Source of the DNA: Trichodelitschia bisporula
Lineage: Eukaryota; Ascomycota; Dothideomycetes; Phaeotrichales; Phaeotrichaceae
Length of the DNA: 64,000 nucleotides
Direction of reading: 5' to 3'
NCBI GenBank assembly: GCA_010356995.1
Contig: ML996705.1
Location: 372,001-436,000 of the forward strand
Part shown: positions 44,535-55,579 of the stretch, piece by piece
Numbering within the stretch: position 1 is the first letter of the stretch
Layout of the letters: the number at the start of each line of letters is the position of its first letter
The notes under the pieces: model-generated
What the model saw: the letters and a program-made list of their open reading frames with translations, nothing else
What the model was told of the DNA's origin: nothing
Databases searched by the model: none
Translations under genes and position numbers: made by a program

Positions 44535-46117
44535 GCGTACGGGTTTACCGGGTGGGATCTGGGTTTAGCGATGGAGCTGCGGCGTTCGTACATCGATGTA
44601 CGTAGCTGGTTTTGCTGGTCGGGGGACTTAGAAGAGAATATGCCTTCGATCCTTCATTTTTAGATCAATCACCCTCGCGGGCTTAGCGTATGCCTCTCAT
44701 TTCACCTTCGTTGTCCTTCCGTGACGGGTGCCCTGGGTGCTTTGTGTTTCCGGGATCTCCGAGCAATGATGTCCGGGCGCCATGGTGAGGTTTCTCCGCT
44801 CCCACAAAGTGTAGGCACGGTATGACGTCCCTCATGGCTCCATCCCGTCCCCTAAACTGCGTGCGCACGTTCTCCCTTTTGTCTCCAGCCTCGAACATTC
44901 ATCCTTATCGGAGATTGGAAAAGTTCCCGCCCGACCAAACAAGTACTACCGGCTTCCGCCGAACTATATGATCTCAGGCCCACCCCGTCCCCCATCCGCC
45001 ACCTTGGACACTCAGATTCTATTCTAGGCCCCGCGAACGGGCGTCGGAGACGCAATTCCGCCACTCACAGATCCGGAAGCCGAGAATAGCACGCCGATAT
45101 TGGGCCGGCGCGATTCCCGCCCGATGCCTACGGTCGCGATCGGGCGTGTTCCGGCCAGGGACAGGTGTTTCCAGTGGCCAGACCTGGTCCTCGGAGAGCG
45201 GGATATTTGGATGCTTGATATGAAGGGTTATTTTTTGGGTGCCCTTTGGGGAATCTGGTGTGCGGATGGAGGAGCGATAAGTCAATCGGGCCACGGGTGA
45301 TCCGCGGAGCGGCATCGTGGCATGATGAGGATGGTTGGGGCACGGAATAATTTGCTGCAGGTACGGGGGGCACGGATTGCTTGTTTTCGGGCCTTTGGGC
45401 GGTGACGTTGATAGTGTAGAGTAACTAGGTTCCGAGGGTGTATGGTCCTGTGGTAGGACATCGGCCTGGTGCGCGGGCGAGGGCTATCAATTCGGCACAG
45501 GCCGATTTGACAGCCGTGTACACTCACGCCCTATCGCACCGACCATTCAGTTTTGAATCTGCCTTATCGGAGATTTTGATAGCTTGTTCCAGAACGGAGA
45601 CGTTGAGACGCCACACGAAATCCTCGCTCCTGATCTCGTTCCCATCATACAACCATCCGATCATATCGAGATCCCGTACGCCACTCATCACGATCAGCCT
45701 TGCCATCCCCGCGCGCCCTCGCCTGTCCTTGCCTTCCAGCCGGGCCTTCCACCAACCCCCGGGGCCCGGGTAATATCTGGATAGATGGTCCGCTGCAGGC
45801 CACGCGGCGCAGGTTCTTAGCGTGCGCGGACCGGGCCCTGGTAAGCACCATCGCGCAGTGTGCGCGTGGCGGAGAGATAACTTCCGTTTGTGATGGGCGG
45901 GCGCGTTGATTGGTGCACCATGTCCATGGGTGGCCAAATTTGGGGGTTAATAACGAATGGCGTGAACGGATTTGGACAGGTAGGGGAGTGTAGGTGTGGG
46001 AATATATATCGTGGTCACGGACGGTGGAGGAAGGGCAGACACAACGACTTCACCTCACTTTCACTCTCATTCTTCGTGGATAATTTGTTCATCATCACAC
46101 TCCTTAGATTCAGAAAC
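44535..46117. other. Intergenic (1.6 kb)
   Basis: 3' flank of the HECT gene and promoter of the small secreted Cys protein. Frames of 70-137 codons on both strands overlap one another without motifs. No gene called. Confidence 0.55.
46003..46009 (+). promoter_or_regulatory. TATA-like box of the small secreted Cys protein
   Basis: TATATAT in the context GGGAATATATATCGTGG, ~110 bases before the ATG at 46118 and followed by a CT/CA-rich leader. Confidence 0.45.
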
Positions 46118-46677
46118 ATGCTGTTCGCTAAATCTGCCCTCGTTGCCGTGCTCGGCTTTGCGTGAGTTGAACTCTTCATCGCGCGTCCACTGTACTGATG
46201 AGATCAGCGCCGTGGCCTTCGCTGCTCCGGCCGAAGGACTGACCTCTGTATCCTCGCCAAATGCCCCCCCGCCAGTAGACTTGTACGTATCTCTCCCGCC
46301 TCTCAAGTCCGACTAACGCCCCCAGCTGCAAAGACTGGACGCAACGCCAGGACGAGCGCGAACGCTGCGTCAACGGCGGAAAGAAGTACTGCGAGCAGCA
46401 AGTACAGCGTAAGCCACCCCTTCCCCATCCCTAGCCCTAACTAACGCCCCCAGGCCCCGGTGACAAGAAGGACTGCATCGCAGACTGGGAGGCGCGCGCC
46501 GATAGGGCGGAAAAGGCAAAGGAGGCGAAGGAGCGGCAGGAGAATCCCAAGGCGCAGGACGCGTTCTGCGGGAGTATCCCGCGCACACAGCCGCTGGCCC
46601 AGAGCTGCAAGGAGACGTGTCGCGCTTTGGATAAGCAGAAGAAGCCGATGCCGATTTGGTGCGCTGGGGGGTTGTAG
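46118..46677 (+). CDS. Small secreted cysteine-containing protein (four exons)
   Basis: Predicted extracellular protein of 141 residues, split so finely that no single frame shows it. Exons 46118-46161, 46208-46282, 46326-46408 and 46454-46677; introns of 46, 43 and 45 nt have strong ends (GTGAGT, GTACGT, GTAAGC donors; ATCAG and CCCCCAG acceptors; CTAAC branches), and every junction keeps frame. Signal peptide MLFAKSALVAVLGFAAVAFAAP, a short linker (SSPNAPPPVD), then a domain with eight Cys: FCKDWTQRQDERERCVNGG, YCEQQVQ, KKDCIADWE, DAFCGSIP, LAQSCKETCRA and IWCAGG, with a charged helical middle (RADRAEKAKEAKERQE). No known domain; small size and Cys content are effector-like, but this is inference. 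Confidence 0.82.
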
Positions 46678-47667
46678 GGTGTTGGGAAGGGCTGGATTGT
46701 GTGTGAATAGGCTATGAATAGATGGAGTTTGGGCGGGTGATGCGCGAGGCTGAAAGGCTGGTTCATTGCTTGGGTTCCTTAAGACGCACCTTTCGCTTCT
46801 TGTCCATGTCTTTTTATGTCTTTTTAGATACCTAGGCCTAGGGTTCGGCTCGACGTATCAGCTTTGGTATTCGCAACCTGTCGACGATGAAGCCGGGAAA
46901 ACGCGAGCAAATGTGACTTTCGGATCGTCAACTTGTAACCTTCCTGGATGATGTCACGACATCCGAGACAGAAGGCTTACTTCGTACGGCGTTTTCTGCT
47001 TGACGATATCTCTGGGCCTTAAGATAGAACCTACCCTTGAGCGCAACATGCTCGGGGGTGCATCCCAACCCATCCTTTTCCCTCTCTGCTAACCCCATCT
47101 CGGCGCCTCCGGTCCCTCTCCCCAATTAACCCCGTGTTCCCTTCCCCGCATCACCCCCCCACACCACCCGCCTCTCGGTTCCGGCCCGAGATGGTCGCTA
47201 CACGACCGCCCCTGCCGCCGGGTGCCTTAAGGCTTGGAGTCGTGGCTCACCAGAGAAGCCCATACATAGTAAACTTCCCGTCTCGAGTGTTCCGACATCA
47301 CCCAAGGGAGTTATAAGTAGAGAACCCGACAGTTAAAGTTGCTTGGGGTTTCCCAGCTATCATGAAAAGGATGAAGCCCGGACTCATAACCCATTGACGG
47401 TCAGGTTGGAAGAAATTTCAAACTCAAAGATCTTTGTGCCAAGGACGATATATACAGTGTGTGGGCCATGTGATCCTACGTCGTCGGCAAAATCAGATGC
47501 ATCATTTCTGTCAAATCGGATGATTGATGGAGTGACAGATTCCTTCCCCAGCTTTGATCAGCAATACTGTATATCTTGACTTGCTATTCGAAATGATCAT
47601 AACTTTGTTCGGGACATTGCTAAAGGGACATGACCTTATTTGCCAAAAATTGATTTATGAATCAACG
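46678..47667. other. Intergenic upstream of tRNA-Ser
   Basis: No gene supported. The last 300 bases before the tRNA are AT-richer than average. The short frame at 47343-47579 has no usable features. Confidence 0.55.
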
Positions 47668-47748
47668 GGCGGCGTGCCAGAGTGGTTAATGGGTATGACT
47701 AGAAATCATATGACTTCGGTCGCACAGGTTCGAATCCTGTCGCCGTCG
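47668..47748 (+). tRNA. tRNA-Ser (AGA)
   Basis: Complete class II cloverleaf: acceptor GGCGGCG/CGCCGTC with one G-T pair, D-arm CCAGAGTGGTTAATGG, anticodon stem TATGA/TCATA with loop CTAGAAA (anticodon AGA), long variable arm TGACTTCGGTCGC, T-arm ACAGG-TTCGAAT-CCTGT, discriminator G. No intron. Confidence 0.95.
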
Positions 47749-47753
47749 ATTCG

Positions 47754-47759
47754 TTTTTT
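47754..47759 (+). terminator. Pol III terminator of tRNA-Ser
   Basis: Run of six T residues five bases after the tRNA 3' end on the coding strand. Confidence 0.8.
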
Positions 47760-48494
47760 GCGTTTTGGGTCTTGGTACCGTGGGTTAGGGCTCCTTCGGA
47801 CCAGGGTGTCGGCGGCGAAGGCGTTTCAATCCGCCTCTGCCTTCTGACCCCGTTTTTGCTCCTCATCATTCCAACATTGAGCTGGATCTGTTTGGCTCTT
47901 TCTATGTTGGTTTGCTTCAAAGTTTACGCTTGACAGCCGTTTAGAATCCCAGAACCCTGACAGGCGCGCTTCCATGCAGGTACTACAGCAGCAACCACAC
48001 CCGATCAGCTGTGAGCATGCCGCTCGGGAACGAATCCAGAGGTAGGGTATTAACTAACGAGGGGCATCTACCGCCCAGAGAGATTTTGACTCCTTGTATA
48101 AACAGTGTCTATTGCGTTCCTGTTTCGCTCTCCTCCGGTATGACGCGCGAGGCTGAGGCTTGAGGCTGTGCACGGTGTCCGAAAGCAGGATAGCGCACTC
48201 GGCTGCACTTCACTTGAGAGCTGAAGGCCAGCTCCAGAACATATGGGTGCAAGATCCTCACAACGATGGACTCTCTACTTGTGCGGGGCCCTCGCTCATC
48301 TCGCGCGAGGAGGAGTATAAAATCTGACGGCTCCTTCTACAGATAACATCCAGCGGCACAACCGCAATATCCCCTCGGAGGGACGTCGCAGATCACGACG
48401 GCCTCACTTGCAAGAGAGAAGGTACGTTACAGAGCAGCGGTTATCTCAGACTAATAGCATCAGCGCGTCCCTCTCCCGATGAGGAACAGACACC
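47760..48494. other. Intergenic: promoter of the acidic hypothetical protein
   Basis: Non-coding. Contains a TATA element at 48316 and a leader with GAGAAGGTACGTT near 48416 that could be the donor of a leader intron; otherwise nothing recognisable. Confidence 0.5.
48316..48322 (+). promoter_or_regulatory. TATA box upstream of 48495
   Basis: TATAAAA in the context GGAGTATAAAATCTG, ~175 bases before the ATG. Confidence 0.5.
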
Positions 48495-48998
48495 ATGAAG
48501 CCTTCATTTGAGTGCGCAGACGTCCTTTCGCCCCCTACCGACGCTCCCGATCGCGATTTTTACGCCGACGTCCGCGCCATGTCCCACGCCAGGCACCATG
48601 CGAAGCGGCGAAAGACGAGAAAGCCTTCGGGGTACCTCACAAAGCCGCAGAACAGGCGCCCGAACGATGCCATGATTGTGATCGCGGGTTGGAAGCAGAT
48701 TCCGAGACGGCTAGGCGGCGGGTTTTATAGGGAAGAAAACGGGGCGAATGCCAGTGAGATGGAATCGGGCTTTGCGGATGGTGATTTTGAGCTCGAGATT
48801 TGCGAATACCTGGACTGGAGGATTGAGTTGGATGCTAAGCGTGAGGCCGAGCATGAGGCCATGGAGGAGGCTAAGGCTGAGGTTTACGCTATGGCTGAGG
48901 CTCTCGCCCTTGAGGTTCTGAGTGAAGCTAGCGAGTGCTGTGGTGATGATGTGGTGCTGGAATTGAACTGGATCTGGGTCAGTGACGCTGGTGGTTAG
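48495..48998 (+). CDS. Hypothetical protein, basic head and acidic Ala/Glu-rich tail
   Basis: Single exon of 167 residues, no family recognised. The start has an excellent context (GACACCATGAAG) and a TATA box lies upstream, which is why I prefer it to a chance frame. The first half is basic (HARHHAKRRKTRKPSG); the second half is strongly acidic and probably helical, with repeated AEHEAMEEAKAEVYAMAEA segments, followed by SECCGDDVVLELNWIW. The codons GAGGCC/GAGGCT recur in this tail, so part of it may derive from a simple repeat. No signal peptide or membrane segment. It could be nuclear given the basic patch, but that is only inference. Confidence 0.55.
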   Translation: MKPSFECADVLSPPTDAPDRDFYADVRAMSHARHHAKRRKTRKPSGYLTKPQNRRPNDAMIVIAGWKQIPRRLGGGFYREENGANASEMESGFADGDFELEICEYLDWRIELDAKREAEHEAMEEAKAEVYAMAEALALEVLSEASECCGDDVVLELNWIWVSDAGG

Positions 48999-49731
48999 TG
49001 AAGACTTGTCCTAGATTTTACACGGCGGCCGTAGCGGCTAGTTTTTTGACGACTGCTAATATGTAGCAGGACCTGGCCTCGAGAAGATTCGGACGATGGA
49101 CGGACCTTCGATTGAGCTTTGGTTAATGAAAGTTGAAGAGAAAGACACGGCATATGACATTTTCCGTCGTTGCACGTCGCGGAACATGTAAAGAATGTCC
49201 AATTACTCAAATCTGCCGGAATCCGCGATGACCGTCGAGTCTCACTGTACATTAGCCACATTTTCTTCTCATGTAAACCAACCGGAAATGCCGGAATTCA
49301 AGCGAAGCATCCAGCCGGATCGAGCTGCGCGATTGCCGTCGCTCTATTCGGATTCCCGGGAATACCTTTTCAGTTCTTTTGCTTCAAGCACCATCGGATC
49401 CGTTGCAAGAGAATGCGTCTACAGTGGAGGGCCTCTACATCCGAAGGCCGCTGTCGACACTGGACTGCCTAGACAAGAAATATGTGATAGCTGCCTCAGC
49501 CTTGGGGCGTCAAGCACTCTACTCCTTTCCCCTGAAACGTCAACAGCCTCATCCCCAACACAGCTCTCATCACCTTCCCTCGGCCTTAAAAATGATCTTA
49601 ACTTCTCATCCCATTTACCATCTGTCAGCCGCAGCAAACGCCGTGTCAATCGTCTTGACCTTGCCCAGTGCGCATTGAAATGGCATCACGTCACCTCTCC
49701 ATCATGAGTCTCCGCTCGAGCTCCACACGCT
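48999..49731. other. Intergenic with one unassigned open frame
   Basis: The plus frame 49195-49707 (170 codons, starting MSNYSNLPES) has normal composition with Ser-rich segments and a paired Cys (CDSCLSLG), but no signal peptide, splice support or family match. It might be a poorly conserved gene; I leave it uncalled. Confidence 0.35.
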
Positions 49732-49767
49732 CTTATCCGCACACCCGCCCTTATCCGCACACCCGCC
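49732..49767. repeat. Perfect 18-bp tandem duplication
   Basis: CTTATCCGCACACCCGCC occurs twice in direct succession, ~170 bases before the TATA box of the Pro-rich secreted protein gene. Confidence 0.9.
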
Positions 49768-49934
49768 GACCTCCCCGCCATCCTCCGCGCCTGTAGTTAG
49801 CCTACGATGCAACTCCAGCGCGGCGTAGATGGCCTCCAGCGGCCTTATGCGCATTGCCGCCCTTGCCCGGCATCCCGCACGCACGGCATGGCGCGGAGCC
49901 TCTACCTACTGAAGACCGCAGCATCCGAAAGACG

Positions 49935-49940
49935 TATAAA
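49935..49940 (+). promoter_or_regulatory. TATA box of the Pro-rich secreted protein
   Basis: TATAAA in the context GACGTATAAAGACC, 95 bases before the ATG at 50030; typical distance and followed by a CA/CT-rich leader. Confidence 0.55.
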
Positions 49941-50029
49941 GACCCTCCACAAAAGCCCAGCCCATCAACTCGTCACACACACTTCCCCCTCCAGCAATCC
50001 AAAAAACGGCGCTCCACCCTGCACTCACG

Positions 50030-50402
50030 ATGAACCCCCTCAAACTCGCCCTCCTCACCCTCTTAGGCTTCGGGTGCGTCCCTCTTTCATCTCCATCCCC
50101 CTCTGATCCCAACCCACTAACCCACTCACCCGCGCAGCGCAACAACCCTCGCCACTCCCCAGGCCGTTGCCGATGCCGGCGCTGCAGCGATGGGTGGGCC
50201 GCGGCCGCAGCCGCCACCCCCGCAGCCACCCCCGCAGCAACCGCCCCCGATGATCAGGCCCCCGCCTCCGCGGCCTGCCCCGCCCCAGCCGCCGGCCCAG
50301 CCTGCGCCGCCGCCGATGAACAGGTTCCCGCCCCCGCCTGGCCCACCTGGCCAGTTTGGCCCGCCGCCGCCGCCGCCGCCTCCGCCGCTGCGGCGGGTGT
50401 AG
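50030..50402 (+). CDS. Small secreted proline-rich protein (two exons)
   Basis: Exons 50030-50073 and 50138-50402 with a 64-nt intron (GTGCGT, branch CACTAACCC, GCGCAG) encode 102 residues. Signal peptide MNPLKLALLTLLGFGATTLAT is completed across the intron. The mature part is almost wholly Pro with Gln, Ala, Gly and occasional Met/Phe (PQPPPPQPPPQQPPPMIRPP, FPPPPGPPGQFG), ending in P9-LRRV. No Cys. Probably an extended polyproline wall-associated or secreted peptide; an extremely GC-rich simple-sequence origin is likely. The intron position just inside the signal peptide is the same as in the Cys protein at 46118 (14 codons plus two bases), a frequent layout for fungal secreted genes. Confidence 0.75.
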
Positions 50403-51138
50403 ATGGGATGCTCGGGGTAGTAATCTCTGATACCTCGATCGAGTATGACGATGGCGGACGAGGGGGTGGGAGGGTGGAGGCGGAGCGCGGATGCAGATGC
50501 AGATCGGAGTGTATGGTGCGATTTGTGGGTTGCGTTGCGAGATTAGAACTAGGTGGTTAATATAAGGTGGATTTTGTGAGGCTGTCTGTGTTGCTGGCTT
50601 GGTCTGCTGTAGGAAATGATTGGTCCTGGTTTGGTCGATGTATGCGCCTTCAGCCTTGCGGATCAGATCTGCATGACTGGCAACCTGCACCTCTTTTGAA
50701 CTACACTTTTGCGGTGATACATGCGGAATAGCTATGCCGTTAATGCTCTGACGTCGGACGTGAAACCCTTAAACCCTAACCCCGCCCAATGATCTTCACC
50801 TCCGTACCCCAGCGGACTAAGGACCGGCCGAAAAGGTTATAGCCGCCCCATCCGCAAAGTTACCCGGTCAGATCGATCACGATTTCTTTCCAGCTGACCC
50901 TTGGACATCAACCTCGCCCAGCGACTATAACCCAAGATCGGCATTTAGTTCAAGCATCGATCAGTAAAGGTCGACTTGGCCACGCCGGAGTTTATGCACG
51001 CTGGAGATATCTCCAGGCACAAGGATGAGCGTCAATCCGCACACCACGCTCTACTCGAGCATAAAGCAGAAGGAACATTGGGCAAAGGCTAAGATACCAC
51101 GCTATCGATATCATCTTTGCCATATCTTCCCAGGCATC
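50403..51138. other. Intergenic
   Basis: 3' flank of the Pro-rich gene and promoter of the SDR gene. A degenerate telomere-like stretch CCCTTAAACCCTAACCCC at ~50766 is too short to matter. Nothing else seen. Confidence 0.55.
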
Positions 51139-52107
51139 ATGTCAACCCAAAAAGCAGCCATCATAACCGGCGGCGGTACCTCACCCCTCCCCCATCCCCC
51201 CTCAGGACCCGTCTAACACCCCCGGCTAGCGGCATAGGCCTGGACGTCGCGCGTGCACTTGCCGCGCGCGGGAATTGGCACGTCCACATCGGCAGCCTGT
51301 CAGAAACCGCCGGCACCGAGGCAGCTACCTCCATTGGAGTGGCTGCAACTTCCCACTGCGTCGACGTCACGTCCTATGACCAACTCGCCGCGCTCTTCTC
51401 CGCCATGCACGCAGCCCACGGGCGGTTAGACTTCGTCTTCGCGAACGCAGGCGTCATCGACAAGACGAACTTCTATGAGAAAGTAGAGAGCCTGCCACCA
51501 CCACCGCCGCCGGATGGGTTGAGTATTGAGGTTAATCTGAGGGGTGTGGTAGGTACGGTGTGGCTGGAACTGCATTACATGCGTGCGGTTAGGAAGGGGA
51601 GGGGGGAGCAGAGTGTGTGCGTTACGAGTAGTTGTGGGGGGTTGTATCCGACGGGGTTTTGTCCCGTATACACCGGGGTAAGTGAACTTTGGGATGAGGA
51701 TAGGGTGATGCTGATGCAGGCAGGCAAAACATGGGAGTGTGGGCTTCATGCGCGCCGTGGCGAAGCCGTTTTGGGTCTATGACAAGATACGGGTTAATGC
51801 GATTTGTCCTGGGACGGTGAGGACGGGGTTGATGGATGAGAAGAGCTGGGATTCGTTTGAGGGGGATTTGCTCACGCCCGTGGAGAAGGTTAGGGAGGCT
51901 GTGCTGCAGTTGCTGGATGGGGGAGATATGGTTGATGCGAAGGGGGTGAGGGTGTCGAAGGATGAGGTGTGGGGGTGCGCTGTGGAGGTGAATGCAGACA
52001 AGCATTACTTTCGCGAGCAGCCTGAGTTCTGCAATGAGATTATGGAAACGGTGATGCGGAATACGGATGTGACGGAGTCGGCGAATTTGGTGAGAGGTGG
52101 GAGCTGA
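51139..52107 (+). CDS. Short-chain dehydrogenase/reductase, with abnormal 3' splice site
   Basis: NAD(P)-dependent oxidoreductase of the classical SDR family, similar in layout to fungal 15-hydroxyprostaglandin-dehydrogenase-like SDRs; substrate unknown. Exons 51139-51175, 51226-51677 and 51724-52107 would give 290 residues. Motifs: TGGASGIG cofactor loop (spanning intron 1), NAG in FVFANAGV, catalytic Ser block VCVTSSCGG, and YTGAK (Y-x3-K) built across intron 2, then NAICPGTVRTGLM. Intron 1 starts GTACCT and has a CTAAC branch at 51213, but the in-frame acceptor reads CCCCCGG rather than AG. The nearest AG (51228-51229) would shift the frame into a stop within three codons. The gene may use a GG acceptor, carry a real mutation, or contain an assembly error. 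Confidence 0.72.
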
Positions 52108-53517
52108 GGTGGATACTGTTCGATGGATTGATAGACGGAATGGAGGCTGGAGTTCTGTTTGTTCGAAACTGGCTTACTGTGTTGCTTGGTGTAACGTCTG
52201 AAGGAATCGAAGTTCGCGCCTGGACTAGAGCTATCCCCGCACTGGAGCTCCACATGGCCGATTCGCGGCCCGCGAAATGTGGAGTGCAGAGTGGAGGAAG
52301 TGGGGCTCCGATAGGCGGGTAGGATTAGCCGCCCCCTCCAGACTAACACTGCCAATGATGGGGTAACTTGGCAGCCCTCTTGACATCGATTCCCAATTAA
52401 AGGTACGCAGATTCGAGTAATGAGCATGTGGACTATCTGTCATTGGGGTGGCCAAGTTCGTTTCCCCAAGAAGTAGTTCTCGGTTTCTGGGTTGTCGGGT
52501 ATAGGGGCCCGGAGAGTTTTCCGAGAAGCGAGCCTTGCATCAAAGTCCACCATGTCATTCAATGGCTAAGATGCTGATCTCCACGCTTTGGCCGCATCCC
52601 ATTCTGTCTTTCACCCATTGCTAGTTTCGTACCAGCTTCTCGACTAGTAGCCGAATGACCCACATGGTTGGAACTTTATTGAGCGATAGACCCTGAGGCT
52701 GACGACTTGACACATCAAAAGCGAGTCACTATATGTCAACGTCGATGGCTTCTCTGCGGAATTGGAAGACAGAGTACCCACAATGCTGTCTTGTGTAATG
52801 CCTCAACTGACGGAACAGGCCTTTAGAACCGCCGCTCTGAGGTTCATCTGACAGGCAGATCTACCAGACATCCGGGTTGCCAAAACCATCAGCAGCCACA
52901 GCGCCAACCACGCATCAATCGGCCCTGAACATCAATCCTACCAAGATTTCTGGAAAACCATGACCGGCCGGCTGGCTGCAAAATTGAGCGCCATGTCCCA
53001 AGACCACGTTGGCATGCAGAAGCAAACCCCATGTGCCAGTACCCATTGCCCAACAGGCTTCACCGTCCCAACCGCCACACACAACTAGTGCCATTTCCCC
53101 AGATTCGGGCCTTTGTTACATCATTAGCGGCCGGTAGCATGGCCAGCTTCGTCGCCCCGGCCCTATTCGCAGCCCACTTCCCCAGACTTTCCCCGCGTCG
53201 AGGCGACCGCAAGCTCTGGACAACCTCACCACTCCAGACATCAATCTAGACTCCTCGCCAGCCCTGCCTCTGCATTGGCTACCAGACCCGTGGCAAACGG
53301 TGACGCCGGTATGCCGCCGCCCACGCGACCCCAGATACCGCCTAGCCGCCTGCCGCAAGCGCCCCCAGGCGAAAGTCAACGGCCGCAGCCACGAGGATGC
53401 CGACACCGCCATCGCCGTGCCCGGAGCAGCTTATCCGCCGTCGCAACCGCGCCGCTCGGTGTAGGATATGAATGACGCGCATTCCACTCCCGTCCCTCAG
53501 CACTCCTCACCGCCCCC
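52108..53517. other. Intergenic (1.4 kb)
   Basis: 3' flank of the SDR and promoter of the MFS pump. No open frame with features; 53030-53480 is GC-rich and precedes the MFS start. Confidence 0.55.
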
Positions 53518-55422
53518 ATGGCCACAGAAAAGCCCTCCCTCCACCTCACCGAGGACGCGCGCTCGTCGCCCCCGGACTCGCACCATGAACTCAACGCCGA
53601 GGAGATCAAGGGGCGCGACTTCACCGTCGACCAAGATGCGCTGCCGCCGGGCTACTTCACGTCGTTCAATTTCCTAGGGTCGATGTTCGCGATGGGCGCG
53701 TCGTTGGGCGCGGGCGTTGCTTCGTTTGCTATGATTGCGCCGGTACTCTCGTATGTCAATGCCGATATTGGCCCGTCGCCGAATCTGACCTGGGTTGCGT
53801 TGGCGTATCTGCTTACCACGTCTGTGGGCTTTCTGATTGTCGGTCGCGTGACGGATATTTTTGGTCGGCGGTGGACTTTCATCGGGGGTAGTGTTTTGGC
53901 GACGGTGGGCAGCATTGTGTGTGCGACGGCGCCGAATGTCAATGCTCTCATTGCGGGCGAGACGCTCCTGGGACTGGCGAGCTCTTCGCAGCTGTCCTAT
54001 GTTTTTGCCGTCAGTGAGCTGGTCCCCATTAAATGGCGCTTCCTGGGACAGGGCTACGTGTAAGTTCTCTCTGACTCCCAGTGCGGAAAGAAGCATTCTG
54101 ACCAGAGTAGCTGCATCTGGGGCATCCCCGGCTCGGGCCTCGCGCCTGTGATCGCGTACAGCTTCGTGTTCAAGACCAACGTCGGCTGGCGCGGTGTTTT
54201 CTACCTCCTGATCGCACTGAACGCGTTGATCACGGTCGCCTGGGTCCTGTGCTACCACCCACCCGACTTCAAGATGAAGCACGGCAACGCGCGCAAGTGG
54301 CAGTACATCAAGGAATTCGACTACATCGGCCTACTCATGGTGGTCCTGGGCATGTTACTGTTCCTCATGGGCATCTCGTGGGGCGGCGTGCTGTACCCGT
54401 GGAAGTCGGCGCATGTCATCAGTACCATCGTCGTCGGCTTCGCTCTGCTCGTTGCGTTTGTGCTGTACGAGATTTACATGCCTCTCAAGGAGCCGGTCGT
54501 CCCGATGTACCTGTTCAAGAACCGCGGGTGGAACGTCACGGTCATAATCTGGGCCCTGGGCGCAAGCGTGTATTACTCGCTCGCGCTGCTGTACCCAAAC
54601 ATGGTCGCGGTGCTGTACAGCAACAACCACGGCATCATGTGGGTAGGCTGGGCGTCGTGCGTGTCCAACAGCGCGATCCTGTTCGGCGAGTACTTTGTGC
54701 CGCTCGGGATGATGTTTCCAAAACGGACCATGCAAATCTGGGGCACATTCACCATCGGCGCCATCTTTGTTGCAGGTACGTCGTCTCCTCATCTCTTAAA
54801 ACCTCAATGACCTAACCCTCCAGCCGCCGCAGCCTGTGGGCCTAACACCCCGGTCATGGCCATGGTCCTCATCTTCATCGGTGCCGCTTTCACCGGCTAC
54901 TGCGAAGTGGGCTGCTGCAGCGTTTCGACGATTGTGATCGACGATCAACGTGAAATTGGCACGGCGACGGGACTGGCGGCATCGATTCGCACCGCTGTGT
55001 CGACTGTGTGCTCAACGTGAGTGTCCGCTCCTGTTTCTCCCAGTGAGCCGCGCTGACTGTACAGTGTTTACACCACCGTACTGGCCAACCGCCTCGCGAC
55101 CACCATCCCGAACCGCGTGCCGTCGGCGCTGACATCAGCGGGGCTGCCCTCGGGGTCGGTAACGGCGTTCTTGGGTGCTGTGAGCACTGGGAGCGCAAGC
55201 GCGTGGGAGGCGGTCGAGGGACTGACGCCCGAAATCCGAGAGGCAGGAATGAATGCGTATCGCCTGGCCAACTCGGATGCGTACAGGACGGTTTTTTTGA
55301 CGACGATTGCGTTCTCCGGGCTTGGAATTATCTGCGGCGCGTTTTACCCCAACATGGACCATAAGGTCACCAGTGAGGTTTCCGTGCAGATCCAACAGAA
55401 AGCGGAGAAATCGGAGGCCTGA
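53518..55422 (+). CDS. MFS efflux pump, TRI12 (trichothecene efflux) family
   Basis: Plasma-membrane drug or toxin antiporter of the 14-span DHA-type MFS branch (PF06609, TRI12-like). Exons 53518-54059, 54111-54775, 54824-55016 and 55065-55422 (introns 48-51 nt) give 585 residues. Family marks: cytosolic head, first span FAMGASLGAGVASFAMIAPV, the motif WVALAYLLTTSVGFLIVGR then VTDIFGRRWTFIGG (motif A), and CIWGIPGSGLAPVIAYSFV with GWRGVFYLL after the first intron. Later blocks are PKRTMQIWGTF, a Gly/Cys-rich CEVGCCSVST, IGTATGLAASIRTAVSTV, and terminal AFSGLGIICGAFYPNMD. The name is that of the family; no toxin cluster is visible nearby, so the cargo is unknown. Members also act in siderophore or general xenobiotic export. 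Confidence 0.9.
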
Positions 55423-55579
55423 AGTCGTTGGAGTGGCAGTGTCTGGGAAAAATAGAAGCTTGTACTCCAGCAAAACTGTGACAGCCTTCGTAAACTGCAT
55501 ACAAGCATTTTTGGCTTGGACTCTCCCATCGTTGCCGTATGATCTGGTGTCCCGTCTTCAAGATTTCCCAGCGGCCTAC

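Noticed and set aside
49195-49707. 170-codon plus-strand frame starting MSNYSNLPES
   Set aside because: Only frame length supports it; no signal peptide, domain, splice or promoter evidence.
50055-50690. 211-codon minus-strand frame over the Pro-rich gene
   Set aside because: Arg/Gly/His-rich mirror of the CCG-repeat coding strand.
50762-50780. Telomere-like CCCTAA motif
   Set aside because: Less than three degenerate units; far too short for an interstitial telomere repeat.
54249-54815. 188-codon frame inside the TRI12-type gene
   Set aside because: Shadow frame of exon 2 of the MFS pump.
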